A DNA stretch of 64,000 nt, from contig JAGTTD010000022.1 in assembly GCA_018398585.1 (NCBI GenBank), forward strand, positions 1,577,501-1,641,500. Reading direction: 5' to 3'. Numbering within the stretch: position 1 is the stretch's first letter; every line of letters begins with the position of its first letter. The DNA comes from Simmondsia chinensis (lineage: Eukaryota > Streptophyta > Magnoliopsida > Caryophyllales > Simmondsiaceae). A model generated the notes under the pieces. The model worked only from the letters and a program-made list of their open reading frames with translations. It did not search any database and had not been told where the DNA came from. A program made the position numbers and the translations under genes. Positions 54,651 to 64,000 of the stretch are shown here, piece by piece.

Positions 54651-57600
54651 TTAGCTAGAGGACGCACCACCAGAACACGCTGCTTGAGGCCCAGATTGTG
54701 TTGGTATCTTCAACCGCAGGCCTCGTTTACTCATCTGCACATTAAGTCAGACATGTCAATAAGAACTGCATTTTAAAGTATCCTTGAAATTGAATTCAGT
54801 CAATTGATGAAGCGGATACTCTATGTCAAATGTTCTGTAACATGTAAAGCTAATGTATGCAGTATGCTGGAGAACTATTTTCATTAATCAACAACAGGCC
54901 TAGTGCCCCAAGGGCTCCCGCGTGAGCAAGGTCTCGGAGGGGTATGGTGTACGCAGCCTTCCCCATCAGGGGGATACCCTAATGAGAGGCTGTTTCCGAG
55001 GCCCCCAACCTAAACTATTTTCATTAATCGTACTCAATTAATGTTAAGCATGGTGATAAATTGGTCTATTTTGATATCTTAGGACACAAAATCAAACAAA
55101 GACCGTGCTATTACACAATGGATTTTAAACTAATGGTTATGCAATGGGTTTTGAGCTAACCGTCAGATTATATGATCATGACAACAAGTTATACTATTCC
55201 CACAACACCCACTTCAAGAATACCATGAAAACCGTGATTTGATTCCATAACTAGTACGATAATGGTGAGGAAAAAGAGGCGGAGGAACAAATTTAAGTTA
55301 TCATTTGATTGCTACATCTGCAATCTGCCTCTTGACCAACATTTCGAAAAGGAAAGTTTTGGCACGTTTTCTAACCAGGTGATGATTACAGGTCTTCTGA
55401 AAAAGATTAAACTAATTGAAGGCAAAAATAAGTTACCTTGTCATAGAAAGCTTTGATCTCTTCCTCTGTAAGCCCTTCATCGTCTCCAGCATTTTCCTCC
55501 CACCCGAGGGAACGTAAAAACGCAGCCTCTTCCTCATCTGGATAGATGAGAGCCTTGACGCTTGAGTCATTCTCCTTTGCATCTGGAAATCTCTGAGTAA
55601 CACTACAAGCATCACCATTGCATTTTATCTCCGTGCTGCTTGCAACAAGGCTCACAGGAGTACTAGCCACGTCCTTTGGTTCATTCTTTTTATCCATTGT
55701 AGCAGAAGAAACTGCAGCAACACTAGAAGCACTACTGGCAGGGGTACCGTCCATACATTTCTTCCTCATAAGGTTAAAGAAATCACTCCGGCTTTGAGCT
55801 TGCGCCGAGGCCAATTTCCTATCCCCACTTGATCCAGCCATCAAACCAAAGGGTGATGTCTTGAGCTCACTGGGGGAATGCTTTGGGTTCGCCTGGTTCT
55901 TCAAAGGGTCAGAAGCAGTGGATGGTGCAACAACAGAATGGACATTTGCAGCTCTGCTGCCAATCTTCATTGTGGGGCTAGAGATGTCCCTAAGAGTTGG
56001 AGAGACACCGTTTTCCCGAGCAGGCTTAAGAACATGCAACTTTCCTGAACGGGATGTTTTAGGACCATCGGATTTAGAAGTCACGCTATTAAGAGGTTGA
56101 CTACCAAGCTGTAGCGGCTGCAACTGCTGGCCACCCTTGGAGCTGACAACTGCCTCACTGGATCTCACTGTGGTCTTGGACTTCAGCTTGTCAGATGGAT
56201 TAACAGCCTACACAACGGAAAAAGGACTCAGTCTTGTGAAGAGAAAAAGGTAACTCTTTAATTCGGACAAGACAGTGCTGAAAGTACTAAGAATCCTGAA
56301 ACTGGTAAGATATAGAAACAAGAAAGTTGAAACAAGAATCACATAGTTCAGTAGAAAATCACAGTTTAATGTAGCCGAGTAACTCACTGAAACAATTCTC
56401 ATAACCCAGATAATAATAACAATATTATGTACTGTACCAACCAAAATCTTCATACAAGTTATATGACACAGCAATCCAAAAACACAAAAAGCTAGGGATC
56501 CAACCAAACTTCACATCACATCTAGCGGAACAAGGTGTCAACTGTTACACATTCAAAGCATTAATGTTCACACAAGCATTAATATTAGGTTGGGGGTCCT
56601 TGTACACAACCTACCCTAAACGGGTAGCTGCATACATCCCACCCCCCCAAACCCTACGTATGTGGGAGCCCTTGAGGCACTAGGTTTGTTGTTGTTTTTT
56701 GTACATTTAGTTGTTATAACTCGAACCCCAACCCGAATCTACAATTACAATTTTAGTGACTATTACATAAAATTGTTCATCAGATTACACACCCTACAAT
56801 TCTGAAACAATAGAGAAAGTCATATCCTCATCACCTACTATCCAGTACACATCCATCCCCATGGAATACATGAGTCACAGGCCAACCCGAAAAGAAACAA
56901 AGAACTCATGAGGAGTACGTATTGAGTAAACTTGCAATAGAGTGGGTACACAAAAAGTGGACACAGAGGAAGTATCAAGTCAATCACCATATAAAGCCAT
57001 CAAAAGATCAAAGATAACCATGGCAGCAGAGTTGGTCTCCTAATGTCCCTGCTAGAAATTACTAACTAGATCACCAACGAACAAACATGACACAAACTTA
57101 TCATAGCCTACATCATGAACATAAACGGTGGTCCAACAAACAGTGTTTATAGGGAGGGACAGGATCGAATCACTTAGTGAGGCATCACATGGACCATAGC
57201 ATCCTCAAGGGTGCTCATCAGGGTAGCAGTTATATATAACCGATCTAATAACTACAGAGTTAGCAGATTCCAATCTAGTCAAGATGCCAAAACAGTCGAA
57301 TACACTTCTTCTGTTAACTATGAAAATGACCATTTCCTCGATGTCTAAAAGCTGAAATGCCCGGATCATTCAGATCCACCTTCTGCCTCCATGACTATAA
57401 TATAGACTTTCATAAGCATTCACTAAACAAATCAATGGCTTAATATCGCAATTCTCGTTATGGGTGTCAGTGCATGTACATAAAACTAAATAACAAAAAT
57501 CCAATCCAGGACTGAAACACTACAGTTGATCTCATAATTACAAATTGGACACATCAGGAAAAGTACTACACAATTTTTCAAATGTTGCTTGAAGAGCCCA

Positions 57601-59097
57601 ATGCAGAAATTTATTAGCACATGTCAGAAATTTTGATGATTTACATCTAAAGGATCTTTTTAGGGTTAGGGGCCTTTCGGCAACCTCCTCTCTATAGCGT
57701 AGCACTATGTATGGGTAAGGCTGCCTACATCTTATCCTCCCCAGACTCTGCCTTAACGGGAGCCTCTTTGAGGCACTAGGCTGTTGTTATTACATCTAAA
57801 GGATATAGCATATCAAATTTGAAAGACAACCAAAAAAAAGTACATATATGCAAACATTTTAGGAAGCAGCTATGGAAGTACTCACAGCTTAATCGACAAA
57901 AGTAAACATAATGACACTGCAGGCAACTCCACAGAAGGGCCAAATTCAGTTTCTTACCGAGGCTTTAGACATTGAAGGAGTCATAGGAATCAATCGCCTG
58001 GACTGCAGCACGGCCAATTCCTCAAGCCTCTGGTTTTGGCCTGATGGCTGCAGGATTAAAAAGTCATTAAGCAAGGCTGCAATGAGAGAGAACACAAAGG
58101 AAAACAAGTACGGCGGGAGAACTTGCAGTTCATACCTGTGCAGCAGTATGAGGCCTAGCCGGAGCCTGCACCAATGCCTCAGCCATATTCAGGCCATTAT
58201 TATTACTGGTATTTACATCACAAGAAACTGATGAAGCACCAGCAGGCTGCACAGCAGGTGAAGATCTCGTGTTATTTCCCACTCCTCCAGGAACCTCAGC
58301 AAGAGCAGAAGTCCAACCTTCCCCACCAATAATTGTTGAATTGCCAATAGGCAGGTTCTTTGGACTCCCGCTCAGGCCAGGAGATGAGACTCTGCTTATA
58401 ACAGGAGTGCTAGGTTTCTCGTCCAATGCAAGGGATGGAAAATCCCTTTCAAATACCACCTTTTGATTGCCACCAAAACTAGATCCAACAGAAACAAACC
58501 CATTTCCATTGTCACAATTAACTCTTTGCTGCAAGACATCACTCTGTTTAGTTGAAACCGGGGATGGAAGACGCATTATTCTGTCCTTCTCAATCCTACC
58601 AGTCATCGCGCTATTCAAAGGATACGGATATTCAGCATCCCAGTCGTCAGAAATAGTTAACCTCTCCCTTCCCTTATCGCGTTCAATTCCAGTAGAGCTG
58701 CTATAGGACCGCAAGAAATTATTCTTATCATGCTTAGCATAACCATTACTGCTAGAACTTCTTCGAGGATTGAATGAAGTACTTCGATCCAGAGAGAAAG
58801 AATGATGGATAACAGAGTTATTGACGCCCTTGGAAGATTGAGTCCTTTTTGGTAGTGCCAAAAGAGGACCATCTAAAAGATATATACAATCGAAAGTAAA
58901 CACCAAGAATTTATGATACATATGACATAAATCTAGCAGTACGAAAAAGTAAGCCTATAACTATTATATATACCAAAAACTCTTAAATAGGTACCTGTTT
59001 GTGTTGATGAGAAATGGTGGCTTGAATTGCCATCCCCGGTACTGCCTCCAGTGCTTCTTAACCATTCTGGAACTAAACTGGGTTCACTTTTGTCCAT
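54651..59097 (-). CDS. MED1-like conserved plant protein, paralogue B, five exons
   Basis: The exons 59097-58995, 58872-58136, 58047-57958, 56207-55437 and 54734-54651 join in frame to 594 aa with GT..AG introns. The start is MDKSEPSLVPEWLRSTGGST. The motif order is the same as in paralogue A: LLALPKR, TISDDWDAEY, RIEKDR, VFERDFPSLALDEKP, RVSSPGLSGS, GEGWTSALAEVP, ALVQAPARPH, QRLEELAVLQSRRLIPMTPS, QAQSRSDFFNLMRKK and YPDEEEAAFLRSLGWEEN with LTEEEIKAFYDK. Intron positions and phases are identical to A. The end (MSKRGLRLKIPTQSG) lacks the 8-residue insertion of A and looks like the ancestral form. Introns 3 and 4 carry three SINE/RTE tail insertions not present in A. Both copies are open throughout, so both may function. 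Confidence 0.87.
54890..55012 (-). mobile_element. SINE/RTE tail copy in intron 4 of paralogue B
   Basis: It has a perfect 17-bp duplication AACTATTTTCATTAATC (54873-54889, 55013-55029). On the minus strand it begins AGGTTGGGGGCCTCGGAAAC and ends CTGTTGTTG. Paralogue A has the empty site near 42845-42880. Confidence 0.87.
56587..56700 (+). mobile_element. SINE/RTE tail copy in intron 3 of paralogue B
   Basis: It runs from TTAGGTTGGGGGTCCTTG through GCTGCATACATCCC and GAGCCCTTGAGGCACTAG to TTTGTTGTTG. The duplication is not clear, and the matching A intron lacks it. Confidence 0.8.
57656..57789 (+). mobile_element. SINE/RTE tail copy in intron 3 of paralogue B
   Basis: It has a perfect 15-bp duplication TTACATCTAAAGGAT (57641-57655, 57790-57804). 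The tail starts at TTAGGGTTAGGGGCC and ends GGCACTAGGCTGTTGTTA. Confidence 0.85.
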
Positions 59098-60200
59098 AAG
59101 GATAAGTGAACATGATCATATAATTAACCAGAAAATTGCTAAAGGTGTTGCTTTATCTTCCCCCTCTCCCCAAAAAATATTATTCTTCTATACAAGTTTA
59201 ACACCAGCGAGTCCTAGTGTACTCCCATGTAACACCAAACTTTGTATGACGCAAGCACGTTTCTCAGCTTCAACCGTAGCGCTATTTTGTTTCTATATGT
59301 ACCCGTTTTGTCGTCACAATCACTAACGAATGACCAAGTAAATTCTTCCAATAAAACAACTTCGTTCCACCGCGTATTGCAATTTAGTTTCTACTATGCA
59401 CGCAGTCTATCTTCAATTGACCCCAAGCACAGAAACTGAGTATTCTTACAAGTAAACCCCTCTCAAACACACAAAGAACGAACTCAATGCCCTTTTTTTC
59501 CCCTCTGTACAGTTAAAACTAGGGTTTCACAATCCCCCCTTTTGGATTGGATTCAGCAACCAAAGACTCAAACAAGCGAAATTAACCCTGTTTTCAAGCA
59601 GAATGAGAAGAATACCAACACCACCACAGAACAAATTAACTTAGAAAGACGAAACGCAGTGCTCAACTACGCCTCCATCTTTCATCAAAAGATTGATATG
59701 CAGGGTACTAAAACCCAAAGCTATTGTTAACCCTGCATCTGCCAAACCAACAATATATATATATATATAAAGTTCTCTCCTTTAACGTATCTTACCCTAC
59801 AAAACTCAACCAACAATCAAACTATATCTAGAACAAACCCCTCGGATACCAAGTACCCAATTAAAACCCTAAAAACAGAATCATAAACAATCACTATTTC
59901 AACCGAAACCCTAGAGTCTATGCACAATCAAAATCCGCCGAAGTAACAATTCAATTGAAGAGTTTCGAAACCCTAAAATTGAATCAAATTCAAGTGTATA
60001 CCGAATCACAATCGGAAATTGCAAGCGATAATCCAGATTCTTTGGCAACAAAGATAAAACAAATTATCGTTCTTGCAATAATTGTAAGCAATGCAGAATC
60101 AATTTTGTGATCGAAGGGTTAGCAATGGCGATAACAGAGAGAGAGAGAGAGAAAGAATTGGGGGAGAGATAAAATTAGGGTTTTATCTGAGAAGACGAGG
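59098..60200 (-). promoter_or_regulatory. 5' leader and upstream region of paralogue B
   Basis: A CT dinucleotide run at 60136-60152 (minus strand) and AACCCTA-like words precede the ATG by about 1 kb, as in paralogue A. A 5' UTR intron is likely but its ends are not certain. Plus-strand open frames here show no homology. Confidence 0.45.
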
Positions 60201-60633
60201 AGACAGGTCGAAGTGTGGAAGAGAAACTGAATTGAAATTGGAATTTCATTGCAATTCTAAAACCGAAATTGTAATCTCTACTAAATTTTCTTTATTATAT
60301 TTAATTATTATTATTTTATACTATTCTTTGGCCATCGATAATTATACGTTTATTTATATTTTAGTACCATAACATTTTTAGAAATAATAAAAAGAATCCT
60401 TACTTCTATCTATTTTATTTGATTTTATATTATTATTGCTAGACTTGGCAAACTTTAACACGACACAAATATAGTGGGTTAGGGTCAAGGTTTTTAAAGT
60501 CGGGTTGAATTTGGGTTGACCCATTTAACCTGTTCAGGTATCTGGGTTGAATTTGGGTTTGACCTATTTAACCTATTATCGACACGCTTGACCTGTTTAT
60601 ATAGACATGTTAGGTATTTGAGTGGTATACATC
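60201..60633. other. Intergenic spacer
   Basis: 60430-60600 contains GGGTTGAATTTGGGTTGACC words that resemble a hAT-MITE type. No gene seen. Confidence 0.4.
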
Positions 60634-61128
60634 AACATCAACAAATCCAGTGCCTCCAAGGGCTCCCGCAAAGCAGGGTCTGGGGAGGGTCGGTGTACGC
60701 AGTCTTCCCCCTTCAGGGGGCTACCCTGAAGGGAGGCTGTTTTCGAGAACCTCCAGCCTAAAAAGTTGATCCGCATCAATCAGCCAAAGACCTGGCAACA
60801 GAAGAAGCATAAAAAATGCATGTGTATGGCCACACAAAAAAAAAAAAAAAGGATATACAGAAAATGATATAAACAAAAGGAATAGATAGAAGATAGAGAT
60901 AAAGGTAGAAAAGAAAAAGAAAAAGAAAAAGAATGAGAATAAGATAGGAATAGATAAGGTAGAGACAAAGACTACCCTACTCTAACCGGATCATCTAATA
61001 CCCCCATGCTAGCCCTCCATTGGGCCCCATCTAAGGCCATCTCCTCCCGAAGGTTTAGGTGAGTGAGGTATTGTCGAATCATCTCAAGCCATCTCTTATT
61101 TCGTCTGCCTCTGCCTCTTCTGCCTATG
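60634..61128 (-). mobile_element. 5'-truncated RTE-type LINE with intact C-terminal coding end
   Basis: On the minus strand an open frame from about 61128 to the stop at 60972 reads GRGRRNKRWLEMIRQYLTHL then NLREEMALDGAQWRASMG. This is the C-terminal motif (W-L-E/x-M/I-R ... L-x-E-x-x-A-x-D-x-x-x-W-R) of plant RTE-clade reverse-transcriptase proteins. A pyrimidine-rich 3' UTR follows, then GTTGCCAGGTCTTTGGCTGA, then the 130-base tail shared with the 5S SINEs, ending GATTTGTTGATGTTGATG. It is the only copy with coding sequence and links the tail to a LINE. Confidence 0.78.
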
Positions 61129-62239
61129 TTTAGTAATATTATATATAGATTTTTAGTAACCTATCCCACATAAGATAATTTAAACTATGTTTAGTAATAT
61201 TAATTTTAATAGTTTCTTCTAATAATTAAAAATTTGTCATATATTTATTGTTATTATGAACCGTTAAGTGTGTTTTTGACGTATTTGTACTTTGAAAAAC
61301 TAGCATACGGGTCGGGTTCGGGTTGATGCGATTTCTAGGACCTCTCGCATAACACGAACATGACACGTTTGCAACCCCCTAATTATTGCCAAGTTCTTTC
61401 CTCTTCTAAATGTCTTCTTACTCCTAATCCTATAATTCTAAGGCACTATCGTCTTTCAATTACCAGATCCTACAAAAAGTAATTAAAAAATTATATAGAA
61501 CACATATCTAAAATTGTAACAATTAAATTATGAAAACGACTATTAAGGAACAATTGTACATGAGCATGAAAACAACGAATAATGTATATTTACCAAGGAG
61601 TAAACTCGTAAAAACTACTGTAAATTTATAAGGAACAACAGTTAAAAAATGCAACTAAGTCAAAGAAAAATAATGATTTTAATCTTTCTATGTGTTTTAA
61701 AATATACGCACTGTCTATGTATCACACGGGAAAATATTTGTTTTAGAATTAATAAAAAGGGTCATAAATTTTTGTCTTATTAATAAAGAGACCTCTAATT
61801 TTTTTATGGTATTAATAAAAAGTTCACTATCCGACTTTATAACATCATTTTTTGTTGACACAACTAAAGTAACAACTATTGTTTTTATTAATGTTATAGT
61901 AAAATAATAAAAATACCGTCCAGTAATTATATTTTTAAACAAATTAAGCAAAAATAGATAGTTTTTACACAATACAACATATTGATTTTAATGCTTGTAT
62001 AGTAATAATAAGAATATTAAAGGGTATTTCTATCATTTTATAGTAGCATTCATAAAAAACAATTGTCACTTTAGCTCTGCCAATGGAAAGTCACGCCATC
62101 ACGTTGGAGAATGACCTTTTTATTAATATGATAAAAACTTATGGACCCTTTTAATAATTCAAAAAAATCTGGGTCCTTTTTATTATTTTCAAAAACGTCG
62201 GATACTTAAATATAAATAACCCATAATTATACTATAGCT
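61129..62239. other. Intergenic DNA, no gene seen
   Basis: A direct repeat CTATGTTTAGTAATATTA occurs at 61124-61141 and 61185-61202. TATGTATCACACGGG at about 61698-61725 is another decayed Helitron-like terminus. 61730-62210 has inverted AT-rich arms (AATTAATAAAAAGGGTC and GACCCTTTTAATAATTC) and may be one more MITE. Confidence 0.4.
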
Positions 62240-62710
62240 TTTTTGATCGAAAGTCACCTAATTTTAGATGCCGTTTTATAAAACTATCTAATTTTTAAAA
62301 TTTTTTAATGTCATACTTAAACTTTTTAAAATTTTTCAATGTTACATCTTAACGTAAGTTGTTAATATCTTTTAGTTTTTTCTTACTTCTTATTCTAAAA
62401 AAATAAGAGAAAATAATTTTAAATTTTGGAATGTACATTTTCAAGTATTTCAAATTTTGTAAAAATATTTTAAATATTTAATAAAATATTTTAATATATA
62501 AAAGGTTGTAGATATTTAGAATAATAATTTAATCTTTTTAAAATGTTTTTTTAAAAATATCATGTTGGTAGAACCAACGAATATTACCAGCATTATATTA
62601 AGGTGTGATATTAAAAAATTTTAGAAAGTCTAGATAAGATATTGAAAAATTAGAAAAATTGGATGGTTTTTAAAAACCGCATCTAAAATTTAATTGATTT
62701 TCAGTAGAAA
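62240..62710. mobile_element. Foldback MITE, family B
   Basis: Arms: CACCTAATTTTAGATGCCG and ACATCTTAACGTAAG on the left, mirrored by TATTAAGGTGTGATATT and CCGCATCTAAAATTTAATTG on the right. Confidence 0.6.
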
Positions 62711-62919
62711 AAAAAAACCATTATATTGTTAAGGTCTATGTATTTCAATTTAGTTTCTTGGCCCATTTTTACGCTATTAATCATTGTACTTTGTTTATTG
62801 TTTTAATATTTTTATTGAAATTATAACAACATTTTCACTCTTTATAAAGGTTGAAAATTTTTCGAATACTCACTTTACGTTAAAAACATATGTAAGTGCT
62901 AAATAACAGTAAAATTTCG

Positions 62920-63097
62920 AGCCCATCATGTGGATGTTTTACTTGGCGGCGTCTCCTACCCATGCGGTCATCGTCCAAGGGTCGGGAGTTCAATTCTATT
63001 TATGACTTACCTGCTCATGGGGGCTTATGAGCTGTTCTCACGGATCGAGGTCAGTTGGGGCAATCTAATCCCTGGTCACAAAAAATAAATAAATAAA
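62920..63097 (+). mobile_element. tRNA-type SINE, second family
   Basis: CTCCTACCCATGCGGTCATC, the B-box-like GGGAGTTCAATTC, CTTACCTGCTCATGGGGGC and GTTGGGGCAATCTAATCCC occur in the same order as at 34400-34575. A short duplication TAAAATTTC flanks it (62911-62919, 63098-63106). Confidence 0.68.
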
Positions 63098-63330
63098 TAA
63101 AATTTCCACCACAAATTAATATTAATTTTAATATTTAATTTGATTGAAATAATTTCAAATTTATAATGATTAAATTGACACAGTCAAAAATATAAAGATG
63201 AAATTAATATAATAAATATAGTATATTTCCTAATTCCACAAATAAACCTAGCTTTGTTTTCCGTTGCATCAAATTGACTCCTATATATTTTATATCACGT
63301 CAATTTCATCCTATATAAAATTAAAATTAA

Positions 63331-63658
63331 GGCCTTGTTTTATTGACACATGAATTAAATTCTTACGGGAATTTGTATTTTATGAAAATTTAATTCCTTT
63401 GTTAATTTTCTAGAAGTAGGTAAAACATATTTAGTTGTCAGGACCGGAAATAAAACTTTCTTCGAGAGAATAGCTAAAAAAAAATAAATTATAATTTACC
63501 TAGGAGAGTTAGGTAAGTTACTTCCTGCATTTTGAAGGATTTGAAAATTGTTACTGCTTATATTCTACGTACTTCCTGCTAACCAAAAACGAGTCAAAAT
63601 TTGTACTTGGCATGAATTTCTACGTCATGCGTTTGCTTACTTCTTACCAACAGAGGCC
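63331..63658. mobile_element. Tourist/Harbinger-like MITE with TAA duplication
   Basis: The ends are GGCCTTGTTTTATTGAC and, reverse-complemented, GGCCTCTGTTGGTAAG, flanked by TAA on both sides (63328-63330, 63659-63661). The 3-bp TAA duplication and GGCCT ends fit PIF/Harbinger. An older relative is at 18955-19285. Confidence 0.65.
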
Positions 63659-64000
63659 TAAATGATTAAAACTGTTTGGTTATCTCAGATGCAAGTGACC
63701 GTACAAATCCACTCTTTAAATTAACATTTAACAGAGTTAATGCACCTATTGCCTAAATGAACTATGTTTACGATAAATTACAAACTATTTATTTTCAAAT
63801 AAAAAATTGAGTAGCCTTTATTTTAAAAAAGGAAATTCGTCACATAGGTATCTTGATTTCCCGGCATTTATCACGTGATATACCAACATTTTAATATATA
63901 GTACATACGTTGAGGGCCGGTATGGCATTGGAGTAGATCGGTTTGGGGGGACTGCTATCCCTAGGCACTCGTTTTGTCTATGGGAGGCGATTTCAGCAGG
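63659..64000. other. Intergenic end of window
   Basis: No gene seen. The last 80 bases become GC-richer (GATCGGTTTGGGGGGACTGC) and may start another element outside the window. Confidence 0.4.

Noticed and set aside
61124..61202. Target duplication of the RTE LINE
   Set aside because: The 18-base direct repeat lies wholly on one side of the element, so it does not flank it.

Overview
This is plant nuclear DNA, most likely from a eudicot. The genes have short exons with GT..AG introns, the intergenic DNA is AT-rich, and the transposon mix is typical of plants. Nothing bacterial, organellar or viral was seen. I cannot name the species.

Five protein-coding loci and one gene edge can be supported. 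On the minus strand at the left are two copies of a subtilisin-propeptide (I9) inhibitor gene of the SPI-1 type. One is cut by the window edge (637-839). The other is a three-exon copy (3019-4711) whose second exon lacks an AG acceptor. Next is a complete nine-exon homologue of erythroid differentiation-related factor 1 (6390-14105, minus, 1429 aa by my splicing). A single-exon DUF688-type gene lies at 22264-22830 (plus). On the right are two same-strand paralogues of a conserved plant protein often annotated MED1-like: copy A (42608-46784, 592 aa) and copy B (54651-59097, 594 aa). They have identical five-exon structures and still-alignable introns.

The rest, about 70 percent of the window, is mobile-element sequence in layers. 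The dominant signal is a set of 19 copies of one roughly 120-base tail ending in TTG repeats. In eight of them the tail is joined to a 5S rRNA-derived head, making a 5S-headed SINE. In two others (20194-20471 and 60634-61128) the same tail ends a longer element. One of these carries an open C-terminal reverse-transcriptase-protein segment of RTE type, so it looks like the partner LINE. Many copies are bounded by clean 12-21 bp target-site duplications, and one site was hit twice.

Other elements are hAT-type MITEs, a broken hAT transposase (31525-33748), a tandem TRIM with three 72-base LTRs filling an EDRF1 intron, a solo LTR with a 5-bp duplication, two long-inverted-repeat MITE families with four or more copies each, a Tourist-like MITE, L1-like 3' ends, a tRNA-type SINE family and several Helitron-like termini.

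The genes show no sign of acting in one pathway. What links them is insertion history: SINE insertions in one paralogue but not the other date that duplication, and MITEs lie just upstream of two genes. All exon boundaries were derived by eye from reading frame and splice signals.
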